A stretch of DNA of 64,000 nt from an uncultured Lachnospiraceae bacterium (GCA_900318375.1 ONKG01000011.1:54385-118384); one strand, 5' to 3'. Positions 9,187-18,826 are shown, counted from the stretch's first letter. Made by a program: numbers and translations. Notes: generated from the letters alone by a model not told the origin.

Positions 9187-10158
9187 ATGTCCAACCATTT
9201 TGATACAGATATAAAAAAAAGACCCCTGGTCATCATTGCCGGTCCTACAGCGACAGGCAAGACAGCTGTTTCTGTGGAACTCGCCAAAAGGCTTAAGGGA
9301 AGCGTGATTTCAGCGGATTCCATGCAGGTCTACAGAGGCATGGACATAGGCTCCGCCAAGGTCACTTGCGAGGAAATGCAGGGCATTCCCCATTACCTGA
9401 TCGATGCGGCGGAACCGTCGGAAGCCTGGAATGTCGTGCGCTTTCAGAAAGAAGCGAAGGAAGCAGCCCGAAAAATCTATGAAGAAGGCAGGCTTCCCTT
9501 CCTTGTCGGCGGGACAGGATTCTATATCCAGGCATTACTTTACGGCATCGATTTTACAGAGATGGATGCGGACGAAGACTGCCGTCGTTCGCTCGAGCAG
9601 GAAGCGGAACAGAAGGGACCCGAGGTCCTTTACAAACGTCTGCAGGAAGTGGATCCCGATGCGGCGCAGGCGATTCATCCCAACAATGTAAAGCGTGTCA
9701 TCCGCGCCCTGGAATTTGCGCAGAAGAGCGGCGGAAAACGGATTTCCGAACACAACCGAAGCGAACATCTTCGCGCCCCCGCCTACGATGCTGTCTTTTT
9801 TGTCTTCAATATGGACCGGGAAAAACTCTATGAGCGAATTGACAGAAGAGTCGATCTCATGATGGAGAAGGGGCTTGTCGCAGAAGTTCGGAAATTAAAG
9901 GAGAGAGGTCTTACGGATTCGGATGTTTCCATGCAGGGAATCGGCTACAGGCAGATTCTGGGCGCTCTTGACGGGAATTACCCCATGGAAGAGGCTGTCC
10001 GCCTGATCAAGCGGGATTCCCGTCATTTTGCCAAGCGGCAGCTCACCTGGTTCCGCCGGGAACGCGGTGTCATCTGGATCGATCTGGACGCATTTCCGGA
10101 CCGGGACGATCTTTTGAACTATATGGAGCAGACCATCCGCCGGCTTTTTTACCTATAA
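9187..10158 (+). CDS. miaA: tRNA dimethylallyltransferase MiaA
   Basis: A 323-residue enzyme that transfers the dimethylallyl group to A37 of tRNA, producing the substrate of MiaB. The P-loop is GPTATGKTAVSVEL near the N terminus, followed by the conserved ISADSMQVYRGMDIGSAK and by GGTGFYIQALLYG; the C-terminal part has QGIGYRQIL and TWFRRE, also typical. Length is normal. It starts 11 bases after mutL with GGAG in the gap, so mutL and miaA are probably cotranscribed, a common arrangement in Firmicutes. Confidence 0.96.
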   Translation: MSNHFDTDIKKRPLVIIAGPTATGKTAVSVELAKRLKGSVISADSMQVYRGMDIGSAKVTCEEMQGIPHYLIDAAEPSEAWNVVRFQKEAKEAARKIYEEGRLPFLVGGTGFYIQALLYGIDFTEMDADEDCRRSLEQEAEQKGPEVLYKRLQEVDPDAAQAIHPNNVKRVIRALEFAQKSGGKRISEHNRSEHLRAPAYDAVFFVFNMDREKLYERIDRRVDLMMEKGLVAEVRKLKERGLTDSDVSMQGIGYRQILGALDGNYPMEEAVRLIKRDSRHFAKRQLTWFRRERGVIWIDLDAFPDRDDLLNYMEQTIRRLFYL

Positions 10159-10217
10159 TACTGCTTCTGTCCATCAGAAACATATAACAATAAATAACTG
10201 ATAAAGGAACAGACATT

Positions 10218-11534
10218 ATGACTCAGACACAAACACTGCAGACCACACTTGCCGCCCAATACGCAGCTTTCGGCATTTCTCAGAAGGTTCTCGATTTTGC
10301 CGCGCCCGTACTGGAGCAGCTGCGGGAACGTTTTGAAGCGATCGACGAGACCGCGGAATATAATCAGCTTCGTGTGATCCGTGCCATGCAGGAAAATCAT
10401 ATCGGTGAGGCGCATCTGAAGGGTACGACCGGCTATGGCTATGATGATATCGGCCGGGACGGTCTCGAGAGAGTCTATGCCTCCTACTTCGGCACAGAGG
10501 ATGCTCTTGTCCGCCCTCAGATCAGCTGCGGAACCCATGCGCTGGCACTTGCTCTTATGGGCAATCTCAGACCTGGAGATATTCTTGTTTCCGCGGCCGG
10601 AAAACCCTACGACACGCTGGAAGAGGTCATCGGAATCCGTCCTTCCCGCGGTTCTCTTGCCGAGTACGGGATCCAATACCGACAGGTCGACCTTCTGCCG
10701 GACGGAAATTTTGATTATGACGGCCTCCGCGACCTTCTCGAAGCGGATACGGAAGGCAGGATCCGCCTTGTCACCATCCAGCGCTCCAAGGGATACCAGA
10801 CACGGCGCACTCTTTCCGTCACACAGATCGGTGAGGCCATCGCCTTTATAAAGAAAATCCGGCCGGATATAATCTGCATGACAGATAACTGCTACGGAGA
10901 ATTTGTCGAGAGGATCGAGCCCTCTCACGTGGGAGCAGATATGGTTGTCGGCTCTCTGATCAAAAACCCGGGCGGCGGACTTGCGCCGGTCGGCGGCTAC
11001 ATAGCGGGTACCCGCGAATGCGTGGAAAATGCCGCTGTGCGTTTGTCTTCACCGGGCCTGGGCAAAGAGGTCGGTCCTTCTCTCGAAGTACTTCCCTCCC
11101 TCTACCAGGGATTTTTCATGGGCCCCACAGTCACTGCAGCCGCTCTCAAGGGTGCAATTTTTGCGGCATGCCTGTATGAGCGCCTGGGCTTCGAGGTCCT
11201 TCCCGACGGAGAGGAGTCCCGCCACGATATCATTCAGTCGATCACTTTCGGCAGCCCCGAGGGTGTCATCGCCTTCTGCCAGGGTATTCAGGCCTCCTCG
11301 CCTGTGGACAGCTTTGTTGAAGCTTACCCGGCTCCCATGCCCGGATATGACAGCGATGTCATCATGGCGGCGGGTGCCTTTGTGTCCGGCTCCTCTATTG
11401 AACTGAGCGCTGACGGCCCCATAAAACCTCCTTACGCAGTGTATTTTCAGGGAGGCCTGACATGGCCCCATGCCCGTCTGGGCATCCTCCGCACAGTACA
11501 TAATTTCCTTGACCGTGGCCTGATTACACTATAA
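10218..11534 (+). CDS. PLP-dependent methionine gamma-lyase family protein (PF06838, formerly aluminium resistance family)
   Basis: A 438-residue fold-type I PLP enzyme. The glycine-rich cofactor region QISCGTHALALALMGNLRPGD, the MTDNCYGEFVE strand with the Asp that binds the pyridine nitrogen, and SLIKNPGGGLAPVGGYIAG with the Schiff-base lysine are all present. The family is annotated both as methionine gamma-lyase-like and as aluminium resistance protein; its physiological substrate is not settled, so a C-S lyase acting on methionine or cystathionine-type compounds is an inference. In clostridia this gene often follows miaA, as here (59-base gap). An imperfect hairpin follows its stop codon. 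Confidence 0.88.
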   Translation: MTQTQTLQTTLAAQYAAFGISQKVLDFAAPVLEQLRERFEAIDETAEYNQLRVIRAMQENHIGEAHLKGTTGYGYDDIGRDGLERVYASYFGTEDALVRPQISCGTHALALALMGNLRPGDILVSAAGKPYDTLEEVIGIRPSRGSLAEYGIQYRQVDLLPDGNFDYDGLRDLLEADTEGRIRLVTIQRSKGYQTRRTLSVTQIGEAIAFIKKIRPDIICMTDNCYGEFVERIEPSHVGADMVVGSLIKNPGGGLAPVGGYIAGTRECVENAAVRLSSPGLGKEVGPSLEVLPSLYQGFFMGPTVTAAALKGAIFAACLYERLGFEVLPDGEESRHDIIQSITFGSPEGVIAFCQGIQASSPVDSFVEAYPAPMPGYDSDVIMAAGAFVSGSSIELSADGPIKPPYAVYFQGGLTWPHARLGILRTVHNFLDRGLITL

Positions 11535-11548
11535 AATATTTTATGTGT

Positions 11549-11578
11549 AACCTTTTCTGCCCGGAGAGCAGAAAGGTT
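11549..11578 (+). promoter_or_regulatory. Imperfect hairpin spanning the radC ribosome-site region
   Basis: Positions 11549-11560 pair with 11568-11578 around a 7-base loop, with one bulged T. No T-run follows, so it is not a typical terminator. The right arm contains AAAGG, the only ribosome-site-like sequence before the radC start at 11584, so folding could reduce radC translation. That role is inferred. Confidence 0.4.
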
Positions 11579-11583
11579 GCTGT

Positions 11584-12360
11584 ATGTATAATTATCAACA
11601 AAATGAAAACACGAGTGACGTCCAAAATGCATTTTCACAAAAAAGAAACGCATCGGACGTTACAGTTATGCGCGCGGAGATGCCTTACGAGCGTTTCCTT
11701 GCCTTCGGCGCATCCAGCCTGACAAATGCAGAGCTGCTGGCGATTATTCTCCGCACCGGAACGAAGGAAAAAAATGCCACGCAGCTGAGCCGTGAAATTC
11801 TGGGGTATTACGAAAAGGGCTCGACTGAGCTGTCGACGCTCCACCGCCTTACCCTGGAGGATCTCAAGACCATTCCGGGCATCGGCGAGGTTAAGGCTGT
11901 CAAGATCCTTTCTCTCGCGGAGATCTCCAGGAGACTGGTACGTGAGCGCGCAGCAAGCCGTCTTGTCTTCAGCTCACCCTCTGCTGTCGCCGATTACTAT
12001 ATGGAACAGATGAGGCATCTGGAGACGGAAACGGCGATCCTGGTTCTTTTGGACAACAGGATGGCGCTTGTGCGGGAGGAGGTCCTGTCACTGGGAACCG
12101 TCAACTGCACCCTGCTCTCGCCCAGAGAGATTTTTCTCCGTGCCCTGCGCTGGGGGGCTGTCAATATCATGCTTCTGCACAATCATCCCAGCGGTGATCC
12201 GACACCCAGCGAAATGGATAAGGACATTACGGAACGGATCTGCAGGGCGGGACAGCTGCTGGGCATCCAGCTGATCGATCATCTGATCATAGGAGATCTC
12301 AGCTATACAAGCCTCAGAGAATACGGATGCATTCCCGATTGTATTCCCATGGATGCGTGA
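11584..12360 (+). CDS. radC: RadC family protein (JAB/MPN domain)
   Basis: A 258-residue protein with an N-terminal helix-hairpin-helix region (LKTIPGIGEVKAVKI) and a C-terminal JAB domain carrying the metal-binding HNHPSGDPTPSEMD motif near residue 199. It is historically called a DNA repair protein, but its biochemical role in genomic RadC proteins is unclear. ATG 11584 gives a 28-residue leader before MRAEMPYERF; the second Met is an alternative start. In many Clostridia radC heads a cluster with mreBCD, which is absent here: the next gene is the PBP2 gene after a repeat-filled gap. Confidence 0.93.
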   Translation: MYNYQQNENTSDVQNAFSQKRNASDVTVMRAEMPYERFLAFGASSLTNAELLAIILRTGTKEKNATQLSREILGYYEKGSTELSTLHRLTLEDLKTIPGIGEVKAVKILSLAEISRRLVRERAASRLVFSSPSAVADYYMEQMRHLETETAILVLLDNRMALVREEVLSLGTVNCTLLSPREIFLRALRWGAVNIMLLHNHPSGDPTPSEMDKDITERICRAGQLLGIQLIDHLIIGDLSYTSLREYGCIPDCIPMDA

Positions 12361-12402
12361 ATCCCGTAAAGTTTTTGATATAGATTTATTGGATAAAGAA
12401 TT

Positions 12403-12623
12403 ATTGGATAAAGATATATTGGATGATGTAAAGGTCAAAAGGTATCCAATGGCTCTGAGTCTCGTCAAGCTGCACAAACAGCCGAAGGGCCTTGGCGAGC
12501 GGCCGGTACTTGGCCGCTGAAGCGAGGGCAGAGCGAGAGCGTGCCCAAGGCGTTTGTGCAGCTTGACGAGACGGTGTTCCCTTAGCCACCTTTTGACCTC
12601 AATATCATTGGATAAAGATATAT
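12403..12623. repeat. 168-bp cloverleaf-like palindromic element flanked by 17-bp direct repeats
   Basis: The 386-base gap between radC and the PBP2 gene is filled by nested inverted repeats. The outer arms 12432-12443 and 12588-12599 are a perfect 12-bp pair; 12460-12479 and 12552-12571 a perfect 20-bp pair; 12489-12495 and 12545-12551 a 7-bp pair; 12498-12504 and 12512-12518 form a terminal hairpin; 12526-12530 can pair with 12542-12546. A 17-bp direct repeat (ATTGGATAAAGATATAT) flanks it at 12403-12419 and 12607-12623, inside an AT-rich tract with further partial copies. The palindrome is GC-rich, unlike its flanks. It has no coding capacity; it could be a non-autonomous mobile element or a structured RNA. 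Confidence 0.85.
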
Positions 12624-12746
12624 GGCAAAAAACCTGATTTAGATCGTTTGTGATATATATTTTTGCATAAAGATATTTTATGATAGTGTTGTTTTTCGGA
12701 TAGTGTGATTTCTACATTTCAGACACATGGTTACAGGAGAAGCGTT

Positions 12747-15700
12747 TTGAAAGAACCATCCAGGTCACAGAGCAGACAAAGTGCTGACAGACTGAATATT
12801 GACAAACAGAATAAGAGGTCCGGCCAGCAGATCAGTGAACGGGCCAGAAGGAGCGGAAGGATCAGATCTTATATTCTTGCCGCACTCAGCATCGTCCTCG
12901 CCGGCGTTCTGATTTTCCAGCTCTATACACTGCAGATCCTCAGAGGTGAGGAATTCCAGAAGGAGTTTCAGAGCCGCATCCGGCGCACGGTTGTCGTCCG
13001 CGCAAAGCGCGGAGCGATCCGGGATGTAAACGGCAAGATTCTCGCGGAGACTGTTTCCACCTACAATATCACTATGAACGACCTGACGGATGATTCTACG
13101 GATGATAATAAGCTGCTCAACGACAGGATCAGTGAAATCATTCAGATTGTCAGCGATAACGGCGATATCGATAAGATGGTGACGAATTTCAGCATCGAGC
13201 TGATCGGCGGCAGCTTTTTCTTCAAGGATATGGGGCAGACCGCCAAAAACCGCTTTCTGGCCGACGTCTATGGCTATGCGGATCCTGCCGATATGCCTCA
13301 GGAGTATTTTGACAAAACTGCGGCTGATGTCATCTCGGATCTGGCTTCCCGGTACGGTATCAGCATTACCGGTGATGATATTGAGAACAGGAAGACTCTT
13401 CTGCAGATGGTCATTGCGCGGTACAACCTCAGTCTCAATTATTATCAGAAATATCTTTCTACAGTTCTGGCAAAGGATGTCTCCGATAAGACCGTACAGG
13501 AGATTGAAGACAGATACAACTCGGAGGAAGACGGAATCCAGATCGAAGAGGAACTGGTCCGCAGATACTATGACCCGGAGTTCTTCAGCAATATCATCGG
13601 CTATACCGGTGAAGTATCGTCTGACTTCCTGGAAGAGAACACCGAAACCGATGAGTACGGTCACCTGATCTATCGTGAAGGTGACACTATTGGCTATACG
13701 GGGATTGAAGCCTCTCAAGAGCAGGTCCTGCACGGACAGAGCGGTCAGAATACTTTCAATGTGGATAATATCGGCCGTGTCACCGATGACGCAGTCGATG
13801 AAAGCCAGCTTCCGGCAAATCAGAAGTCCTATGCGCCCATTGATGGCTGCGACGTTACACTTACCATAGACAGTGATCTTCAAAAAGCCGCATACCGGAT
13901 CATAGAGAAGAATCTACGCGATATAATCCTCGGAAAGCTTCGCGATTCTATTTATGATCAGGTGATCTCCGAAGATGATGACGGAAATTCCATTGTTATC
14001 CCGATCAGCAATGTCTATACCTCCTGCCTGTGCAATGTCATTGACAGCACACATTTCACTTCGGAAGAAGCCAGTGATACCGAGAAGGAGGTTCTTGCCA
14101 GTCTCAAGAGCTTCCGGCGCCATCGCTCCGAGGATATCATGAGTGAGATCCGGGACGGCCGGAACAGCTGGGAAGATCTTGACCTGGAGATGCAGGCCTA
14201 TCAGACACTTCTGGCCAAGGCACTTTTTGACTACGGAATCTTATCCAGTGAAGAGGCGGAGAGCGGCAGTATTGCCGACAACGCTGTATATCAGCAGTGG
14301 GATGATGGTACAGTCTCTTTGCACGATTTTGTGACGGAGGCTGTCTCCAGAGGCTGGATCAATAAGGACAGCCGCTTTATTGATCCCGGATTGTCCCAGT
14401 ACGACGCGGTCATGGAGTTTTTCGAAAGAGTCATCGGCGCGGGCGACGATTCCCTCAACGACCGCGACATGCGCAACGCGTTTTACAAATATCTGATCAT
14501 CAACTATGAAGTCACTGGCGACCAGGTCTGTCAGATCCTTCTGGATCAAAAACTCGTTAAGATCAGTGATGAGGAGAAGGAGAGTTTTGATTACGAGTGG
14601 GGCGAGAGCGCCTTCACATTTATGTATAACCGTATTCATGACATGGACCTGACTCCCGCCCAGCTCCACCTCTACCCTTCGACAGCCTCTGTTGTGGTCA
14701 CCGACCCTGAGACGGGGGATGTCAGAGCCATGGTATCCTATCCCGGATATGACGCAAACCGTATCAATGACCAGGCATATTATCAGAAGGTCCTCGATGA
14801 CCCCGCCAATCCCCTGCTCAACTACGCGACACAGCAGCTGACCGCTCCCGGTTCCACCTTCAAGATGGTCACTGCCACAGCCGCCCTGGGAGAGGACGTC
14901 ATCGGCCTGAATGACAAAGTCAATTGCAAAAAGAAAACTTCCTTTACAAAGGTAAAAGAGGATCCAAACCCTCCCAAATGCTGGATCTATCCGAAAAAAC
15001 ACGGAAAGCTGAATATGGAGGGAGCGATCGCCAATTCCTGCAACATGTATTTCTATGAGATGGGATATCGTCTCGGAACGGACGATGACAATACTTACAA
15101 CAGCAATTACGGAATTGAACGGATTCAGAAATATGCTGCCATGTACGGACTGGACGGTACTTCCGGTGTGGAAGTCAGCGAGTCCGAACCGACCCTCCTT
15201 TCTTCGGATCCTATCCGGGGAGCCATCGGTCAGGATACCAATGCCTACTCGACCGCAAGTCTGGCCAGATATGTTTCGGCAATTGCCAACGGGGGAACTG
15301 ACTACCGCCTGACACTGATCGATAAGATCGGAACAAAGGATGGACAGGAAAGCAAACACGAAAAGTATATAGATAATACGATCAGCCTCGAAAGCAATGA
15401 GTGGAATGCGATCCACGCAGGTATGCGCCGTGTGGCAACAGGCTATTCCGCGTTCAATGTTCTCTGGGAGCATCCTGTTGCAGGCAAGACGGGTACAGCT
15501 CAGCAGACCGGCATGCCGGACAACGCGCTGTTCGTCGGCTACGCGCCCTATTATCTGGAGGACGCGTGGAATGCAGAAGAGATGTCCCAGCAGGACAAGA
15601 TTGCCCTGGCTGTGCGAATTCCCAATGGCTATTCGTCTTCCTATGCTGCTCAGCTGGCTTCGGATGTCATAAGGGTCTTCTATGATCCGGATGCGCTTGA

Positions 15701-15749
15701 CGAGATCGTCGACAGTGTTATTTTGAACCAGGGCTCTTCGAACGACTGA
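12747..15749 (+). CDS. mrdA: Penicillin-binding protein 2 (class B, MrdA type)
   Basis: A transpeptidase of the elongation machinery, anchored by one N-terminal membrane segment (ILAALSIVLAGVLIFQLYTL). The catalytic motifs are SxxK in GSTFK near residue 703, SxN in NSCN near 764 and KTG in GKTGTA near 914. At 1000 residues it is long: about 260 residues of acidic sequence (roughly 380-640) sit between DSDLQKAAYRII and SVVVTDPETGDVRAMV. I chose TTG 12747 because AGGAG at 12735-12739 lies 7 nt upstream; a GTG at 12705 is in frame but has no ribosome site. A RodA-type gene follows, its usual glycosyltransferase partner. Confidence 0.92.
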   Translation: MKEPSRSQSRQSADRLNIDKQNKRSGQQISERARRSGRIRSYILAALSIVLAGVLIFQLYTLQILRGEEFQKEFQSRIRRTVVVRAKRGAIRDVNGKILAETVSTYNITMNDLTDDSTDDNKLLNDRISEIIQIVSDNGDIDKMVTNFSIELIGGSFFFKDMGQTAKNRFLADVYGYADPADMPQEYFDKTAADVISDLASRYGISITGDDIENRKTLLQMVIARYNLSLNYYQKYLSTVLAKDVSDKTVQEIEDRYNSEEDGIQIEEELVRRYYDPEFFSNIIGYTGEVSSDFLEENTETDEYGHLIYREGDTIGYTGIEASQEQVLHGQSGQNTFNVDNIGRVTDDAVDESQLPANQKSYAPIDGCDVTLTIDSDLQKAAYRIIEKNLRDIILGKLRDSIYDQVISEDDDGNSIVIPISNVYTSCLCNVIDSTHFTSEEASDTEKEVLASLKSFRRHRSEDIMSEIRDGRNSWEDLDLEMQAYQTLLAKALFDYGILSSEEAESGSIADNAVYQQWDDGTVSLHDFVTEAVSRGWINKDSRFIDPGLSQYDAVMEFFERVIGAGDDSLNDRDMRNAFYKYLIINYEVTGDQVCQILLDQKLVKISDEEKESFDYEWGESAFTFMYNRIHDMDLTPAQLHLYPSTASVVVTDPETGDVRAMVSYPGYDANRINDQAYYQKVLDDPANPLLNYATQQLTAPGSTFKMVTATAALGEDVIGLNDKVNCKKKTSFTKVKEDPNPPKCWIYPKKHGKLNMEGAIANSCNMYFYEMGYRLGTDDDNTYNSNYGIERIQKYAAMYGLDGTSGVEVSESEPTLLSSDPIRGAIGQDTNAYSTASLARYVSAIANGGTDYRLTLIDKIGTKDGQESKHEKYIDNTISLESNEWNAIHAGMRRVATGYSAFNVLWEHPVAGKTGTAQQTGMPDNALFVGYAPYYLEDAWNAEEMSQQDKIALAVRIPNGYSSSYAAQLASDVIRVFYDPDALDEIVDSVILNQGSSND

Positions 15750-15882
15750 CTCTGATCGATTCTGCTGCTGTACGCAATCTGTCAATGTTTCTGTACAGTA
15801 AACTTTCTCTGATATGGTCACGGGATGTCTGGACCGTCTCCTGGCTTTCAAAGGGGCCAAAGCCTCTCGCGGGTAACATTTT

Positions 15883-16974
15883 ATGCTAAAGACATTTTCA
15901 TTCCGGAAATTTGATTACTTCATGGTAGCGCTGCTGTGCGCGCTCAATTACTGCGGTCTGATTGCTATCCGCAGCGCCGCTCCCGAGCTGTATGATAAGC
16001 AGCTCCTGGGGTTGGGAATCGGCGTCGTGCTGATGCTGCTGGTCTCTCTCGTGGACTATCATTTGATCCTCCGCCTTCACTGGGTCATGTATGCTGCCTG
16101 TATCATACTGCTGGTACTGGTATTGGTCTCCGGGTCTTCAGGCGGCGGAGCGCAGCGCTGGATCTCCTTATTCGGAATCACTTTCCAGCCCTCTGAAGCG
16201 GCAAAAATCTTGTTGATTTTATTTTTTGCACAGTTCATAATAATGTACAGGAAGAAATTGATTCTTCCGCTGCACCTGCTTCTTTGCATTGTGCTGATCG
16301 CGTTTCCGGTATTTCTTGTTTTCAAAGAACCGGATCTCTCCACCAGCCTGATGCTGCTTCTGATTTTCTGTGTCATCATGTTTACGGGAGGATTGGAGTG
16401 GCAGATTGTGGTTGCTGCATTAGCTGCTGTTATACCTGCCTTCCTGTGGACAATTTATCAGGCTATGCAGGGAGATAACAGTGTTCTGTCACAGTATCAG
16501 CAGAACAGGATCCTCGCCTGGCTTCATCCTGAAAACTATGCGGATACAACAGCCTATCAGACTATGAATTCCATGATGGCGATCGGCTCCGGAGGACTGT
16601 ACGGAAAAGGTGTGGACGGCAGCAGTTCCTTCCTGGAAACGGGGTATATTTCGGAATCACAGACGGATTTTATATTTACTGTTATCGGTGAGACCTTCGG
16701 TTTTATCGGATGCTGCGCAGTGGTTGTCCTGATCTTCCTGATCACTGTCAAATGCTTTCTGATCGCAGCCCGCGCCAGGGATGGACAGGGCAGGATCATT
16801 GCTTCAGGAATGGGCGCATGGATCGGACTGCAGAGTTTCCTCAACATAGGCGTTGCGACAGGACTCCTTCCCAACACGGGAATACCGCTGCCTTTCGTGA
16901 GCTATGGCCTTACCAGTCTGGTATGTCTGTATGCCGGAATCGGATTTGTAATAAATGTACGGATGCAGCAATAG
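15883..16974 (+). CDS. rodA: RodA/FtsW/SpoVE family peptidoglycan polymerase, probably RodA
   Basis: A 363-residue SEDS protein with about ten hydrophobic segments. Typical signatures are GAQRWISLFGITFQPSEAAKI, the FKEPDLSTSL segment containing the conserved Asp/Glu region, SESQTDFIFTVIGETFGFIG and the C-terminal TGIPLPFVSYGLTSL. SEDS proteins polymerise glycan strands from lipid II and work with a class B PBP, here the gene immediately upstream. FtsW or SpoVE identity cannot be excluded from sequence alone, but the PBP2 and mgsA neighbours are typical of rodA in Lachnospiraceae-like genomes. minCDE, often found between these genes, is absent. Confidence 0.9.
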   Translation: MLKTFSFRKFDYFMVALLCALNYCGLIAIRSAAPELYDKQLLGLGIGVVLMLLVSLVDYHLILRLHWVMYAACIILLVLVLVSGSSGGGAQRWISLFGITFQPSEAAKILLILFFAQFIIMYRKKLILPLHLLLCIVLIAFPVFLVFKEPDLSTSLMLLLIFCVIMFTGGLEWQIVVAALAAVIPAFLWTIYQAMQGDNSVLSQYQQNRILAWLHPENYADTTAYQTMNSMMAIGSGGLYGKGVDGSSSFLETGYISESQTDFIFTVIGETFGFIGCCAVVVLIFLITVKCFLIAARARDGQGRIIASGMGAWIGLQSFLNIGVATGLLPNTGIPLPFVSYGLTSLVCLYAGIGFVINVRMQQ

Positions 16975-17071
16975 GCAGAATAAACATGGGATGATGGCCG
17001 CACATATGATTCAGTAATGACCTCCAGAAAGACCGGGATGATCACGCAGCATATTATATAAGGGGTTACAA

Positions 17072-17467
17072 ATGAGAATCGCTTTGATTGCACATGATGC
17101 TAAAAAGAAACTGATGCAGAATTTCTGCATTGCCTATAGGGGAATTCTTGCCAAGAATGAAGTCTGTGCAACCGGCACCACGGGCAGACTGATCGAAGAA
17201 GTGACAAATCTGACTGTCCACAAGCTTCTTGCCGGGCATCTCGGCGGCATGCAGCAGATCGGGGCTCAGATCGAACATAATGAAATCGATCTGGTTATTT
17301 TCCTGCGGGATCCGCTCACTGCCAAACGTCATGAGCCGGATGTCAATATTGTTGTGCGCCTTTGTGATATGCACAATATTCCCCTTGCGACAAATCTTGC
17401 CACTGCAGAGCTGCTGATCAAGTCTCTGGACAGAGGAGACATGGAGTGGCGGGAGATTTATAAATAA
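17072..17467 (+). CDS. mgsA: Methylglyoxal synthase
   Basis: A 131-residue enzyme converting dihydroxyacetone phosphate to methylglyoxal and phosphate, a bypass that relieves sugar-phosphate stress. Nearly every conserved stretch is visible: [10 protein letters not shown] at the start, TGTTGRLI with the phosphate-binding loop, [27 protein letters not shown] carrying the catalytic Asp region, and [15 protein letters not shown]. Length is normal. It lies 97 bases after the RodA-type gene and 50 bases before the carboxypeptidase gene, its usual setting in related Clostridia. AGGGG precedes the start. Confidence 0.96.
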   Translation: MRIALIAHDAKKKLMQNFCIAYRGILAKNEVCATGTTGRLIEEVTNLTVHKLLAGHLGGMQQIGAQIEHNEIDLVIFLRDPLTAKRHEPDVNIVVRLCDMHNIPLATNLATAELLIKSLDRGDMEWREIYK

Positions 17468-17517
17468 TGAACGGTGTTACAGAAATAATTCAGTAGACGG
17501 AGGTCATTATCTTCAGG

Positions 17518-18561
17518 ATGAACTTTTTTAACAGGTTTACCCGCACAGGCACCGCTGACAAAAAGGGCGTCAGGCCTGTGCGCTTTTTATGCTCTTTTCT
17601 TATCATATTGACGGCACTTTCCATGACCGGCTGCAGCCGCGGTTATATTTCGTCCTATTATGACAATGTTCACAGGAACAGCTATTCTCTTACAGCAGTA
17701 TCTGCAGTATCTCCGGATTTTAACAGAAAAACAAAGCTGTATGCGGAAAACGGCCTGGCTGTTCCCGGAGAGGGAAGCAGTCTGGATGTGGGAAACCTGC
17801 ACGCGTCCGGGCTCTTTGATCTTGAGGGCGGCACGACTGTCATTGAAAATGATATCACCAAAAAAATCTACCCTGCCAGCATCACCAAGATCATGACTGC
17901 CCTTTTGGCCATCAAGTACGGCGGAGATATGGACCGCATGCTGACAGCATCCTCAAAAGTGCCTGATATGGAGTGGCAGGCCCAGAAGATCGGTATCGAA
18001 AAAGGAGATAAGATGACCCTCGATCAGGCTCTCCATTATCTCATGGTCTACTCCGCAAACGATGCAGCGGTACTGATCGCCGAGAATGTCGGTGACGATT
18101 ACGATGACTTTATCGATATGATGAATAAAGAGGCCGCACGTATAGGAGCCACCAACACGCATTTTGTCAATCCCCATGGTCTTCACGACAATGATCATTA
18201 TACGACAGCCTATGATCTGTATCTGATCTTCAACGAATGCCTGAAATATGATAAATTCCGCGAACTCATTGATATCAGCTACTACAGCACGATATTTCAT
18301 GATAAAGACGGCAATATCCGCGCGATCGAAGTTCCCTCCACCGACAATTATCTGATGGGCTATGTTAATCCGCCTGCCAATATCACCGTCGTGGGCGGCA
18401 AGACCGGGACAACGGACCAGGCCGGATCCTGCCTGATCATTCTCTCGAGAAACAAGGACGACAGAGAATTTATCTCTGTTGTTATGGGGGCTGTAGACGG
18501 AAATGAGGTATATGTCTCCATGAACCGCCTGCTCCGGAAAGAACGCGGATACGGTCAATGA
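17518..18561 (+). CDS. dacA: D-alanyl-D-alanine carboxypeptidase (DacA-type serine hydrolase), lipoprotein
   Basis: A 347-residue low-molecular-weight PBP that trims the terminal D-Ala from peptidoglycan stem peptides. The N terminus has a hydrophobic segment ending in LTALSMTGC, a lipobox predicting lipid attachment outside the membrane. The active-site motifs are SxxK (SITK, Ser near 121), SxN (SAN near 179) and KTG (GGKTGTT near 294), with NPHGLHDNDHYTTAYDL between them. The C-terminal PBP5 domain is absent. The GGAGG ribosome site is about 14 nt from ATG 17518, longer than normal. It probably belongs with the PBP2, RodA and mgsA group. Confidence 0.92.
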   Translation: MNFFNRFTRTGTADKKGVRPVRFLCSFLIILTALSMTGCSRGYISSYYDNVHRNSYSLTAVSAVSPDFNRKTKLYAENGLAVPGEGSSLDVGNLHASGLFDLEGGTTVIENDITKKIYPASITKIMTALLAIKYGGDMDRMLTASSKVPDMEWQAQKIGIEKGDKMTLDQALHYLMVYSANDAAVLIAENVGDDYDDFIDMMNKEAARIGATNTHFVNPHGLHDNDHYTTAYDLYLIFNECLKYDKFRELIDISYYSTIFHDKDGNIRAIEVPSTDNYLMGYVNPPANITVVGGKTGTTDQAGSCLIILSRNKDDREFISVVMGAVDGNEVYVSMNRLLRKERGYGQ

Positions 18562-18702
18562 GGACCGAAAAACTGTTTTAAGGTATCCGGTTAAGGCGAA
18601 GCCTTCAGGAATCGGCGAACGAAATGATGCAAAATAACAGGCAGTTCACCGTGAGGCCGGAAAACGTTAACAGTTCTTTCACTTTATTTAATTCTGAATC
18701 AA

Positions 18703-18731
18703 TTGTTTTTTCAGGCTGTTTCATCTATAAT
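18703..18731 (+). promoter_or_regulatory. Sigma-70-type promoter for the small P-loop gene
   Basis: TTGTTT at 18703-18708, a 17-base spacer and a consensus TATAAT at 18726-18731. It lies 95 bases before the start codon at 18827, indicating an independent transcription unit after dacA. Confidence 0.75.
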
Positions 18732-18826
18732 AATAGTCTGATGAACGCAGCGATGCGTTTTGATGAGTACAGCGGTCCTGCCGTCTGTATTGTCACAGCA
18801 ACTTAATAGTAGGAGGGTTTCGTCAA

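Noticed and set aside
18624-18806. Possible 60-codon gene after dacA
   Set aside because: It overlaps the -35 and -10 boxes of the promoter for the next gene and has no ribosome site or recognisable product.
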